DNA from: Confluentibacter flavum
Lineage (GTDB): Bacteria > Bacteroidota > Bacteroidia > Flavobacteriales > Flavobacteriaceae
Length of the DNA: 64,000 bases
Direction: 5' to 3'
Assembly (NCBI RefSeq): GCF_002843175.1
Contig: NZ_PJEO01000016.1
Coordinates: 124,001 to 188,000, forward strand
The translations under genes and the position numbers were made by a program. Shown here one piece after another: positions 53,663 through 63,156 of this stretch (positions within the stretch are counted from its first letter, which is position 1; every line of letters begins with the position of its first letter). The notes under the pieces were generated by a model. The model saw only the letters and a list, made by a program, of their open reading frames with translations. It did not search any database and had not been told where the DNA came from.

Positions 53663-55849
53663 TTATAATGAGTTTACTTCAGTATTAATAGTTGATAATT
53701 CTCTTTTATCAAATGGTCTTTCTAATTTGACCCAAAAAGCCTTATTCCGCTTTATAGAATTAAATTCTTCTTTGATAAATAGATCTTTAATTGTACCATC
53801 AGAATTTTTAATTGAACCAATGAAGTCTTTTAGGAGTATAATTTTTTGATTTGAAGTATCATTAATTAGATTTAAAAAATCTCCTGTCTTAGTTTCTCCA
53901 AAAGAAGAGGTTGGTGCATCAAATATCATTGGATAGGTTTCATCCCTAACTTCGTTAGCAAGTTCTGAAATTGCCAGCAAAATAGAAATATTCATCGAAG
54001 TTCGGACAGCCGTACCTGGAACAAAGTATCTGCCGCCTGACTCTAAAAGTGAAACTTCAATTTTTATTCTATCGCCACCAATTTTCTTTTTTGAAAATTT
54101 AATCTGTCCTGTAAATGCTTCAACATTAATTTGATTTAAATATTTATTTGATTTACTCTCTAGCTTGTCAATAAATTCTTCAAATTTCTTTTCTTTAGTT
54201 TGGATAAATATTGTTTCAATATGTCGCATGAGATCTCTTGTTTTTAACAAGAATGAACTGGCAGAATTTAGATCAATCTTATCTTTTTCATCTTGTTTTA
54301 ACTTGATTTGGCTTTGAATATCTTGAAACTTTGTATTCAGTTTATAATAGTCTTCATTAATAGACTTCAAGTCTTCTTGCCAAAAGGTATAATTCTTAAA
54401 TACATTTAACAATTCAGATTCATTAGCGATTGTTGAATTACCTAATATTCGATTTCTATCCTCCTTTTCTTTTTCTAAAAGTTCCTCAAGTTCCCTCTTT
54501 TCTTTTTCTCGTTCATTAATCAACTCAAATTTGTCTTTAATGTCAGATTTAATTGATCTTAGGTTTTTAAGATTGTCTTCATGACTAACGCTCAAATTCT
54601 CAAGCCTATTGGTATAATCAAACTTAAATAATGGCTCATTTTTTTCAGATTCACTTTCTTTAACAACTTGACTTTCCAAATAGGATTTTAGCCTTTCCAT
54701 CATAAAATTATAGGCTTTAATTTCTTCTTCCGAGCCTTTTGCGTGGGCAGGTCTATTACAAACTTTACAAATTTTCTCTTTGAGCATTTCCTCCATATGC
54801 GATTTTGATGGTACACCAATTGGAAGAGGAACGGCATTATTTAATAATTCTGCCTTGGCTTTCCTCTCTCCTTCTTTAAAGCCTAAATGTTTGTCATATT
54901 CAGATTGTAACTCTCTATGCATTATACTGTGGGAAGACACTTTATCCGCAAATTTTTTATGGAAAGGTTCGAAATTCACTAAAATCCAATTTTCATCAAA
55001 AAGTGATGTAGTGAAATTGTAGTCAATTATTCTATCTGATAATGAAATTTTATTTTCAATATTTTCTATTCTTGTATTTATTGTTTGAAGTATTTGGGCA
55101 TTATTAGCATACTTTTCGGCTTCTTTAATATTTTTTTCTAATTTGTTTTTTTCTTCTTCAGTACTATTAAGATGAATCTTTAATCTGTCTCTTTCTCTAT
55201 GGAGTTGCATTATTTCTCCTTCTAATAAATCATAAGCTCTTTGATTTTGTTGATTTTGCCTTGTCGATTGCTCAACAGCTTTTTCAGCCTTATCTCTTAA
55301 GAATAAACCTTTTTCAGTATATTTTTCATAGTGTCTAGCATCTGAAAAGAGGTTTATTAAATTGGCTAAAGCTTCGTCATTGTCAAAAATATTAAGTTTA
55401 GTTTCACCTTTGAACATTGAATACTTCCGAATTTGAAATGGAAAAACTCTATCAAGTAAATTTTGTGCGTTTTTCGGTATTCTTTCTCCTGTATTTTTAT
55501 CTTTTTCTTCACCCTCGAAAACAACAACTGAAGTTTCAACATCATTATTCAATTTTTTTTTAACTGTAAAACTTCTTGTAATCTTAGATTCAGTATCATA
55601 TTGTTCAACAATCATTGAGACGCTTACCTTAAAGCTATCACCTGAACTTATTTCATTAAGTTTTTTAGCTGATATTAAATTGATTACATCAATAAAATTA
55701 CCATTAAATAACCATTCAACCGCTTCAAAAAACTTAGTTTTCCCTTCATTATTTTCACCTAAAATAATGTTTAGGCCATCCTCAAACGGGAATGAATTTA
55801 CACTATGGTAACAAAGATAATTCTCTATTTGTATCTTTTTAATAATCAT
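53663..55849 (-). CDS. Rad50/DndD-like SMC-type ATPase
   Basis: A 728-residue ATPase with head domains at both ends and a coiled-coil middle. Walker A is GENNEGKTK (31-39), the zinc hook is CKVC at 361-364 between the two coil arms (about 190-350 and 375-560), and the C-terminal half has the signature region (LLESGGRYFVPGTAVRTSM) and Walker B YPMIFDAPTSSFGE near 645. This is the architecture of Rad50, SbcC and DndD. DndD-type proteins work in DNA phosphorothioation, while SspH-like roles belong to restriction; I cannot separate these. The start overlaps the 76-residue gene by 4 bases. Confidence 0.87.
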   Translation of the reverse strand: MIIKKIQIENYLCYHSVNSFPFEDGLNIILGENNEGKTKFFEAVEWLFNGNFIDVINLISAKKLNEISSGDSFKVSVSMIVEQYDTESKITRSFTVKKKLNNDVETSVVVFEGEEKDKNTGERIPKNAQNLLDRVFPFQIRKYSMFKGETKLNIFDNDEALANLINLFSDARHYEKYTEKGLFLRDKAEKAVEQSTRQNQQNQRAYDLLEGEIMQLHRERDRLKIHLNSTEEEKNKLEKNIKEAEKYANNAQILQTINTRIENIENKISLSDRIIDYNFTTSLFDENWILVNFEPFHKKFADKVSSHSIMHRELQSEYDKHLGFKEGERKAKAELLNNAVPLPIGVPSKSHMEEMLKEKICKVCNRPAHAKGSEEEIKAYNFMMERLKSYLESQVVKESESEKNEPLFKFDYTNRLENLSVSHEDNLKNLRSIKSDIKDKFELINEREKEKRELEELLEKEKEDRNRILGNSTIANESELLNVFKNYTFWQEDLKSINEDYYKLNTKFQDIQSQIKLKQDEKDKIDLNSASSFLLKTRDLMRHIETIFIQTKEKKFEEFIDKLESKSNKYLNQINVEAFTGQIKFSKKKIGGDRIKIEVSLLESGGRYFVPGTAVRTSMNISILLAISELANEVRDETYPMIFDAPTSSFGETKTGDFLNLINDTSNQKIILLKDFIGSIKNSDGTIKDLFIKEEFNSIKRNKAFWVKLERPFDKRELSTINTEVNSL

Positions 55850-56076
55850 ATTGCAGTATTTAAAAACTGAAGAACACTGTTTCTTAATTCATTATCTGAG
55901 GCAGTGGGCGATTTTTCTAAGCCTTCTACGATCAATGCAATTGCCTTAACAATAGGTTTATCTGAGTTTAATGCTTCCCTTACCGTATTAGGGAGTTCTT
56001 CTTTTTTAAGTTCATACTTGGATTCAAGTAACTCGTGGGTTAAAAAACTTTTGAGTATATCGTCTTTTCTTGCCAT
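55846..56076 (-). CDS. Small protein of the phosphorothioation-like operon
   Basis: 76 residues, acidic and helical (ARKDDILKSFLTHELLES; KPIVKAIALIVEGLEKS), no recognised domain. It sits 10 bases after the helicase gene and overlaps the SMC-like gene start by 4 bases (ATGA). Tight overlap and small size suggest a subunit or bridge between helicase and ATPase. Confidence 0.72.
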   Translation of the reverse strand: MARKDDILKSFLTHELLESKYELKKEELPNTVREALNSDKPIVKAIALIVEGLEKSPTASDNELRNSVLQFLNTAI

Positions 56077-56086
56077 AAGAATATTA

Positions 56087-58294
56087 TTATAAATCGTTTA
56101 GGTTCAAATTATAGTAGTCCAAAATATTTTTAAGCGTTTCGTAAGTATCGGTTTTATTCATTGCTAAATTAGCAAAGTCGACTACTCGTTCAAGTTCTTT
56201 CCCTACTAAACCTCTTTCCATTTCAAACGTATTTTCTTCACCCCCGACTTCGGGAACTACTACTAAATCGTGAATAGTCGCATGAATTTTATCTTTGTGC
56301 AATCGCAAAACCCTACCTCTTCTTTGGATAAATTGCCTTGGATTTCCAGTACTAGCACAAAATATGGCTAGTTCGGAACGAGGTACGTCAACACCTTCAT
56401 CCAAACATTTCATTGAGGTCAAAACGTGAATTTTTCCATCTTCATAGTTCTTTAAGATATCCTCCCGGTTTTCTGAATTAGCTGTAAATTGTTTCACCAT
56501 CACGGAATCATCTGTATTGCTAACCGCTTTTGTGTATTCATTTATCAATCTATTTTCATCATCCGTTTCAACACTAAAATCTGTTTCGTCAAAATTTGCT
56601 TCTATGCCCTCAGGAACATATATCAATGTATATTTCAGATTCTTGCGTTTATCAAATTCACTTCTTAGAATCGCTTTGAATGCTTCTAATTTATTGGCTG
56701 CTTTGTGAATGATTCGTTTTCTTTCTAGGAGTTTCTTTTCAATTTCAGGAGTACTTCTGAAATTGCCAGTTTCTTTATCAAATAAGCCCATTCGTAACAG
56801 TTGGAGAGAAAGTTCCTTGTATTTTTCCATCTCTTGGTCTGTTAGCTTTACAATGTGAGGATGATAGGTGTATTTACACAACCAACCAATATTCAACGCT
56901 TCTTCCATTGAATACGAAACAATATAAGGCGGCTCATCATTGAAAAACTCTTGAATGGCTTGATTACCTGCCTCATCAAATTTTCTGTGTGGCGTTGCAG
57001 ATAATCCAATTCGTTTTTCAAGTTGGATATTTGGCAACAATCTTAAATGTCCTTGCGAACCTAAGTTGTGCGTTTCATCAGCAATTAAAATAGTGTCTTT
57101 AGGAAGTTGCGTAAAGTAGCTTTGAAACTTAGGTCTTGGTAATGAAGCATAAGTAACAATGACGATATACGAAGTGTCAATCAGTTTTGAAGCGGTATTG
57201 AAAAACGCAAGATTCTTATCCCAATTCTCTTTTGAACTGACCGTAATAATGTTTTTAAAATTGAATTTGGCACATTCATTTTTCCATTGTTCAACCAACG
57301 CTGTTGTTGGTACTGTAATAATCGCTCTATAAATTCCTGTTTTTTTGTATTCGTTCAGCAGGCAGTTGAGGGAAGTAATCGTTTTACCTGTTCCTGTTGC
57401 CATTGCAAACATTCCCTTGTAATTATTGGCTACCCAACTGTTGTAAGCATTAATCTGATATTCTCTTGGGCCTTCTGAATATGGGAATTTTGGAGTTCGT
57501 CTAATAATCTCAATTTCACTAAAAAGCTTGGTAATTGTTTTTTTGAGCTTGGGGTTTGAAATCAAACTCTGCTTTTTCCTTAGTAGTTGTTCTTCCTGCA
57601 CTAACAATTCATTGATATCCTTTTTACCAAATCTGTCTTTTAGTACAACTTCAATGTCACTAACGGAGATATATTCAACATCTTCATCTTTTTCAGTAAA
57701 ATAGTCGTCAATTAATTTAAGTTGCTTTCTGATAAGCTTATTTGACCTGCCATTTTCCCAACTCAAAAAAGCTTCAAGTTGTTCTATGTTTTCAGAAAGT
57801 CCATAATAGGTAAAATTGCAAGATGCTTGATAGCCGACAGCATCTTGACCATCACTAAAAACCCCTGATTTATAATGTGCTATTCCCTTTCCGTTTTTGG
57901 GCTTGACAACTTTTATCTCAATTCTCTTTTCAGAAATGAGATAAGCCAAACATTCAAAAAAGTGTGTGTCATATTCATCAAGAACTCTACCTAGCGAAAC
58001 AATATCGGTTAAATCAAACACTCTTATTTCATTGGGATTTTCTTCTACTCGGGAAATTGCTTCTTTATCCTTTGCCGAAAGCAAATGATTGATAACCATT
58101 TTCATTTTGCCACCTTTGCTGATAAAAGTTGCGAAACCAACAGAAAGCAGATTGATAGCGGAAGAACTGAAATAACCCAACAACAAACTAAACTCATTGC
58201 TATTGGCTAATCCGTCCAAATAGAATTGCAAGGGTTCGTTTTCTGAACCAGTTTTGTAATCTCTATCTAATGACCAATCGCAATCTTTAAGCAT
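56087..58294 (-). CDS. PLD-nuclease/DEAD-box helicase fusion
   Basis: A 735-residue protein. Residues 1-190 form a phospholipase-D-like nuclease domain with one HxK motif (AHYKSGVFSDGQD, about 137-149). The rest is a superfamily 2 helicase: Walker A ATGTGKT near 300, DETH near 405 (ILIADETHNLGS), GLSATPHR, and motif VI RQFIQRRGRVLRLH. A Dnd/Ssp restriction component or a type III-like helicase has this form. It overlaps the cysteine desulfurase gene by 8 bases. Activity of the single-HKD nuclease would need a dimer. Confidence 0.9.
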   Translation of the reverse strand: MLKDCDWSLDRDYKTGSENEPLQFYLDGLANSNEFSLLLGYFSSSAINLLSVGFATFISKGGKMKMVINHLLSAKDKEAISRVEENPNEIRVFDLTDIVSLGRVLDEYDTHFFECLAYLISEKRIEIKVVKPKNGKGIAHYKSGVFSDGQDAVGYQASCNFTYYGLSENIEQLEAFLSWENGRSNKLIRKQLKLIDDYFTEKDEDVEYISVSDIEVVLKDRFGKKDINELLVQEEQLLRKKQSLISNPKLKKTITKLFSEIEIIRRTPKFPYSEGPREYQINAYNSWVANNYKGMFAMATGTGKTITSLNCLLNEYKKTGIYRAIITVPTTALVEQWKNECAKFNFKNIITVSSKENWDKNLAFFNTASKLIDTSYIVIVTYASLPRPKFQSYFTQLPKDTILIADETHNLGSQGHLRLLPNIQLEKRIGLSATPHRKFDEAGNQAIQEFFNDEPPYIVSYSMEEALNIGWLCKYTYHPHIVKLTDQEMEKYKELSLQLLRMGLFDKETGNFRSTPEIEKKLLERKRIIHKAANKLEAFKAILRSEFDKRKNLKYTLIYVPEGIEANFDETDFSVETDDENRLINEYTKAVSNTDDSVMVKQFTANSENREDILKNYEDGKIHVLTSMKCLDEGVDVPRSELAIFCASTGNPRQFIQRRGRVLRLHKDKIHATIHDLVVVPEVGGEENTFEMERGLVGKELERVVDFANLAMNKTDTYETLKNILDYYNLNLNDL

Positions 58295-59429
58295 AATTAA
58301 AATTTGGTTGTGTAAGTTCTTTTATTTTTTGAATCACAGTTTCGACATCTTCTATTGTGTTGAATTTACCTAGTGAAAATCGTAATGATGCAAAAGCATC
58401 ATCATCACTTAATCCCATAGCTTTCAAAACGTGTGAGGGCTCAACAACTGCTGATGAACAAGCAGAGCCATTGGAGATTGCAATATTTTTCATTCTGCCA
58501 ATCAAAACATTGGCATCCTGTCCTTTGAAACAAATGTTGGCCGTGTTGTAAATTCTATTTTGTGAAACACTATTTAGAGAAGTGTTAGGTAGCTTTAGTA
58601 ATTCTGCTTCCAAACGATCTCTCAATTCAGAAATAGTATTTTGATTCTGTGTCATTTCTTGATTGGCTAATTCACAAGCTTTTGACAAAGCAATAATTCC
58701 AGGAACATTTAATGTTCCACTTCTTAAACCTTGTTCGTGACCACCTCCGTGAATTTGTGAGGTGAGTTTTGTTTTATTTCTTACATACAAGGCTCCGATT
58801 CCTTTTGGAGCATACATTTTATGGCCACTAAAGCAAAGTAAATCAATGCCTAAATCATTAACATCAATCTCTAATTTACCGACCGCTTGTGTGGCATCTG
58901 TCATAAATAAAGCCCCCATGTCGTGAGCTATGGTTGCAATTTCTTTAATGGGTTGAATTACTCCAGTTTCGTTATTGACATACATTACAGAAACTAAAAT
59001 AGTATCGGGTCGGATGGCTTTTTGAAGTTCTGCTAAATCAATCAAACCACTTTGTAAAACTGACAAAAAAGTAACTTCAAAACCTTTTCGTTTTAAGTCT
59101 TTGCAAGTGTCTAAAACCGCTTTGTGTTCAGTTGAAACCGTGATGATGTGTTTTCCTTTATTAGAATAGCTTTCTGCAACTCCTTTAATGGCAATATTGC
59201 TAGCTTCGGTTGCTCCACTTGTAAAAATAAGTTCATTTGAATCTGCATTGATAAAATCAGCTATTTGTTCACGAGCTTGTTTTACTTTTTCATTAATGCT
59301 TTGACCAAAATGGTGGGTGCTGCTTGGATTGGCGAAGTTGTCTTGTAAAAAAGGCAACATTGCATCAAGCACCCTTGGGTCGATGGGGGTGGTGGAGTTG
59401 TTGTCGAGAAATTTAACTTTAGAGTTCAA
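58287..59429 (-). CDS. Cysteine desulfurase (DndA/SspA-like)
   Basis: PLP enzyme that takes sulfur from cysteine as a persulfide. The 380-residue product has the PLP lysine K204 (FSGHKMYAPKG) and the sulfur-carrying C324 (NGSACSSAVVEPSHV). By sequence it could be a general IscS/NifS. Its place inside this operon, overlapping the helicase gene by 8 bases and near a PAPS-reductase-like gene, points to sulfur donation for DNA modification. No IscU, IscA or other cluster gene is adjacent. Confidence 0.92.
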   Translation of the reverse strand: MNSKVKFLDNNSTTPIDPRVLDAMLPFLQDNFANPSSTHHFGQSINEKVKQAREQIADFINADSNELIFTSGATEASNIAIKGVAESYSNKGKHIITVSTEHKAVLDTCKDLKRKGFEVTFLSVLQSGLIDLAELQKAIRPDTILVSVMYVNNETGVIQPIKEIATIAHDMGALFMTDATQAVGKLEIDVNDLGIDLLCFSGHKMYAPKGIGALYVRNKTKLTSQIHGGGHEQGLRSGTLNVPGIIALSKACELANQEMTQNQNTISELRDRLEAELLKLPNTSLNSVSQNRIYNTANICFKGQDANVLIGRMKNIAISNGSACSSAVVEPSHVLKAMGLSDDDAFASLRFSLGKFNTIEDVETVIQKIKELTQPNFNYA

Positions 59430-59440
59430 GGCTTCAATTA

Positions 59441-60376
59441 TTAACTAGCTATTAAATCATTCCATTTATAAATTCTTTGGGCTTCTATTAATCTATTTGT
59501 CCTTTTTATTTTTTCTAATAGAGTTTCAGATTGATTATTTGACTCAATCTGAAAAACTGAATAATATTGTTTTATGATTTCAAACAATTCTTTGCATTTG
59601 GTTTTATTAACTTCAAAATATTCAAAATAAGATTGAATGTTTTGAAGCTCTAGCTTTTGAAGTTTATTTATCAAGTCTTTTAGTTTGAAGGCAATCTCCT
59701 TTTTAGACTTTATAAAAGCACCATTCACTTTTTCATTATGAAATTTTACTAAGCGTTCTTTGAGCAAGGCAACTTCAATAGCATATTGGGAATAAAGTTC
59801 GCTTAAAACTCTGTTCAGTTGACTTTTATTAAAATCATCATCTAACCAGTAAATTAGAATTAAAAAATCTACGGTATCTTTTATTTGACCTATTTGTTGA
59901 AACTCAAAATACCCTGAAAAAAAATCTTTAGCTGGATAATCGTCGGTATAGAAAAAAACTTTTTTCTCATCAAGCCTGCTCAGATATAAGGCATATGCGG
60001 TGGAGCATAATTCACCATTTATTTTCTTGGTGTATCCAACCTGATTTTTAATTTGCTCATAGTACTCATTTCCTAGTTCGCTTATCATTTCTGCACTTCT
60101 ATTCTTTTTACCTCTAAAAAAACTAAGCTTTTGATCAATTTCCTTTCTTATTCCTCCAATCCTACTTGAATCAGAAAACTTGGATAATCCACTTTTTAAT
60201 CTATCATTGACATTTACTTGAATCTCCTTAAAAACAAGTTCATCAATAAGAATTTCAATAGGTTTTGACTTCTTTAATTCTAATGATTTAATCTTTTTTA
60301 ATAAGAAATCGTCTTCATCAATATGAATGAGATTAATCACAGTACAGGCATCCAATAAACAACATACATTTCCCAT
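59441..60376 (-). CDS. PIN-like domain protein in the phosphorothioation-like operon
   Basis: 311 residues. The N-terminus CLLDACTVINLIHI (D9) is the first PIN-fold motif, E122 (INGELCSTAYALYLSRL) fits the middle acid, and D145 or D146 (VFFYTDDYPAKDFF) the third. This suggests a metal-dependent RNase or DNase of residues 1-165, with a coiled helical extension to 311. It lies between the ATPase and the cysteine desulfurase with gaps of 4 and 11 bases. PIN proteins are not described components of Dnd or Ssp that I know, so the role is open. Confidence 0.68.
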   Translation of the reverse strand: MGNVCCLLDACTVINLIHIDEDDFLLKKIKSLELKKSKPIEILIDELVFKEIQVNVNDRLKSGLSKFSDSSRIGGIRKEIDQKLSFFRGKKNRSAEMISELGNEYYEQIKNQVGYTKKINGELCSTAYALYLSRLDEKKVFFYTDDYPAKDFFSGYFEFQQIGQIKDTVDFLILIYWLDDDFNKSQLNRVLSELYSQYAIEVALLKERLVKFHNEKVNGAFIKSKKEIAFKLKDLINKLQKLELQNIQSYFEYFEVNKTKCKELFEIIKQYYSVFQIESNNQSETLLEKIKRTNRLIEAQRIYKWNDLIAS

Positions 60377-60380
60377 AACA

Positions 60381-61493
60381 TTAACCTTTATCCCAAATTA
60401 TATCATCCTTATATTCTTCATAAACTTCCATATTTATAGGGCATTTATTGTCCATATCTGAAAGCTCAATTAATAAAGATAATGATTCGTTAAAGCGTCT
60501 TAATGAAACACTACCTAGCTCTATAATTAAACTATTAATTACACTTTCTTCAAATGGAAAATAAGGGTTTTGATCATTACCTTCTCTAAAGATTGCTATC
60601 AACTCTCTCAAATATTCCTTAAATATATCAGGATTTGGAAAATCAAAGCTGATTCTTTCTTTTATCCTTGATTTAACGCTTTCATAAACGTATTGTCCTA
60701 AATCTTCCACAGAAATTAATGCTGATTGAGTAAGATTCAAAAACAGTAGCAAATTGTTGGGTACGGTATCTAAAATCTCTCTGATGAAATTATTAGTCTT
60801 GTCAATGTTCGAATTGTTTAATACTGCAATGTCTTCAAACTCATCAATCCAAAGAATTACACACGAAAACTTTTGTTTGTTATAGGTTAAACACGAAAAC
60901 AATCCCGCTAAAATTGAACTGTAATCGGTATCGTCTTTTAATGAACGTAATATACCAGATGCATTTAGTGATTTCAGCTCAGTGGCATTCATATTCCCGT
61001 ACAAATACTTTTTAATGTCTAAGTGCTGTATGTCAGAATTAAAAACAGCCTTCAAAACACTTTGGATATGAAGGTTTGAGCCGATTGAATCAATATAAGC
61101 ATTCAAATCACCAACAATATCAGAAAAAGTGTTTCTTAACTCTTCAATGTTAAGTTTGTCAATTATAGAAATGTAAATGCTGTAAATAGGTTCTTTACCT
61201 TTGGGTAATGATATAACCGCTGAATAAGGAATAGCCTTTCCAGCTTTATCTGCAAGTGCTTGTAAAACATCTTTCTTGTTGAAAAATCTTGCAGCGTGTG
61301 TTTTACCACTTCCATATTCCCCCCAATTTAAAACCAAAGTAGAATTAGGTATTCTAATACTACGTTCAATTCTTTTTTCAAATTTCTCTTTTACATCTTT
61401 GAACCCTGCCCAAACTAATTCGTCAGGGTTTGTTGCAGGTGTTAAACGAAATGGATTCGTTTTTAACTTGTATGTTGCTTTGAAGTCTGCCAT
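60381..61493 (-). CDS. P-loop ATPase of the phosphorothioation-like operon
   Basis: A 370-residue AAA-type ATPase: Walker A GEYGSGKTH (58-66) and Walker B CVILWIDEFEDI (209-220), with a helical C-terminal part (FPFEESVINSLIIELGSVSLRRFNE in two pieces). It resembles ORC/Cdc6-like and DUF2791-type ATPases in defence islands, and SspC is also a P-loop ATPase. It starts 6 bases after the 551-residue gene's stop and ends 4 bases before the PIN gene. Partner or DNA target not known. Confidence 0.8.
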   Translation of the reverse strand: MADFKATYKLKTNPFRLTPATNPDELVWAGFKDVKEKFEKRIERSIRIPNSTLVLNWGEYGSGKTHAARFFNKKDVLQALADKAGKAIPYSAVISLPKGKEPIYSIYISIIDKLNIEELRNTFSDIVGDLNAYIDSIGSNLHIQSVLKAVFNSDIQHLDIKKYLYGNMNATELKSLNASGILRSLKDDTDYSSILAGLFSCLTYNKQKFSCVILWIDEFEDIAVLNNSNIDKTNNFIREILDTVPNNLLLFLNLTQSALISVEDLGQYVYESVKSRIKERISFDFPNPDIFKEYLRELIAIFREGNDQNPYFPFEESVINSLIIELGSVSLRRFNESLSLLIELSDMDNKCPINMEVYEEYKDDIIWDKG

Positions 61494-61499
61494 TATTTA

Positions 61500-63155
61500 T
61501 TATTTTATTTGGATGTAGCCGTCTTGATACTGTTCTTGATATTTGAATATGAATTTATCTTGTTCTTTCTCAGACAACTTATTTAGTATAAAGCTATAAC
61601 CCACTTTTATTTTATCGTCCATATAAAGTTTATATTTGGTGTAGTTAGCTGCCTGTGAGGCTGTAACCCTATTTGGGGCGAGCGTTTTAAAAATTTCAAA
61701 ACTATTTTCAATGTGCTTATAAATTCGGTCCAATATTGACTTTATATCGTCCGGATTAGAAACAATATTGTTGTTAAAACAGTCATCAAAAAGATGAATC
61801 ATAAAATTGTCAAGAAATTTAGATGGTGATATTATTTTTTCAGTATTAATATCATTCCATATACATAAATGCTTAAATAAGTTATCGCCTATTTTTTCTA
61901 TATTATATTCATTTTTTGAATTATCAAAACTGATAATTCCAAAATCCAACATCCAATTTAACCTAGGCATAATTAAATGTTCCAAATACACTTCCGCTTT
62001 TTCCCATTTTCTAATTCTGTTTAAGATAATGTCAAGCTTACTCACTACCTTTCTATCTGAGTTATATGTTGGGCTTTTATATCCCTGAAAAGAGTATTGA
62101 TTTTGTTTTTTATATTCTTCCAAACTTTTAATTAACTTGGATTGAAACTCACTAACTATTTTTGAGTAGGTTGCTTTTCCTTCAATATAAATTAACTCCA
62201 ACAGATTGCTGAAATAGAAATAATCATATCTTAAAATACACTCTAAAAAATACATTTTGTCAAATGTGGTTAATTCAAAAATATTTGAAGATTTACTATA
62301 GTCATTTTTTAATGCTTGATATACTTTCAAAGATTTACCAACATAGAGTATGTTATTTATTTTGTTTAACAATTCAATGTCAATTGCCATTTCTAGGTAT
62401 GGCTTAGCTGAAATCCCATTTTTAGTTTCTTTAATTAACCCTTTGTTAAATTCACTATTATCTAAAACATCCTTATATTTTAAACAGAAAGTTTCAAATC
62501 TCTTATTGATATTACTAGTAGGAATCTGCTTATTTTCATCAAGGAAAAGGGATAAAATTTTGAAATAACCTAAGCGTCTAACTTTTGTATTTGTAGATAA
62601 AATTGGTAAAGACTTGTCATCTTTTATCGGCTGATTCTTGCGAAAAAAGATTGTATAAAATTCAGGGACGACAATTGAATCAATTTTTATTTTCACAATA
62701 TGTTTTGCAAATTCAACATCCCACCAGAACTTTTCAGAAATTTCTATTGAAAACATATAATTTCCTGCATCTGGACACATTGCATCACCATACTTTATAT
62801 CTGTATAATGGTTTTGAATAGCATTTTTTCCATATAAGTTGATTTGCTTAATTAATGAATACATTTCGTTGGTGATAGACTTACCTTCTGTCAAGTCTTC
62901 TCTCCATCCTAGGTATTCATAACCTTTAATTTCAAATGACGTAAATTCACTTATCTCGTCTAAAAGACGTTCGATTTTTGAAGTATCATCTAAAGTATTG
63001 TAGGAATAAAAGTCTTCATCAATTTCTTCTTCAAAATCATCTTTTATATCAAACGTAAAAGTATAATGATATTCACTAAACTCAAATATCAATTCGTTTT
63101 CGTGTATCATTGCTTGGTAGCAATTGTTTAAATATAAATTAAATACCTCTTTCAT
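61500..63155 (-). CDS. Large uncharacterised protein of the phosphorothioation-like operon
   Basis: 551 residues from the ATG at 63153-63155, one base after the upstream stop codon (a longer start at 63197 would run 41 bases into that gene and is less likely). No known motif was seen. It is Tyr-, Asn- and Lys-rich, mostly helical in the second half (e.g. SEFQSKLIKSLEEYKKQNQ), has no signal peptide, and begins with an acidic beta-rich part (IDEDFYSYNTLDD). It may be a large-subunit or DNA-specificity protein, but this is only a guess from place and size. Confidence 0.78.
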   Translation of the reverse strand: MKEVFNLYLNNCYQAMIHENELIFEFSEYHYTFTFDIKDDFEEEIDEDFYSYNTLDDTSKIERLLDEISEFTSFEIKGYEYLGWREDLTEGKSITNEMYSLIKQINLYGKNAIQNHYTDIKYGDAMCPDAGNYMFSIEISEKFWWDVEFAKHIVKIKIDSIVVPEFYTIFFRKNQPIKDDKSLPILSTNTKVRRLGYFKILSLFLDENKQIPTSNINKRFETFCLKYKDVLDNSEFNKGLIKETKNGISAKPYLEMAIDIELLNKINNILYVGKSLKVYQALKNDYSKSSNIFELTTFDKMYFLECILRYDYFYFSNLLELIYIEGKATYSKIVSEFQSKLIKSLEEYKKQNQYSFQGYKSPTYNSDRKVVSKLDIILNRIRKWEKAEVYLEHLIMPRLNWMLDFGIISFDNSKNEYNIEKIGDNLFKHLCIWNDINTEKIISPSKFLDNFMIHLFDDCFNNNIVSNPDDIKSILDRIYKHIENSFEIFKTLAPNRVTASQAANYTKYKLYMDDKIKVGYSFILNKLSEKEQDKFIFKYQEQYQDGYIQIK

Positions 63156-63156
63156 T

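Noticed and set aside
58287-59429. Housekeeping IscS for iron-sulfur clusters
   Set aside because: No IscU, IscA or regulator gene nearby, and it is embedded in the operon with a PAPS-reductase-like gene; still possible by sequence alone.
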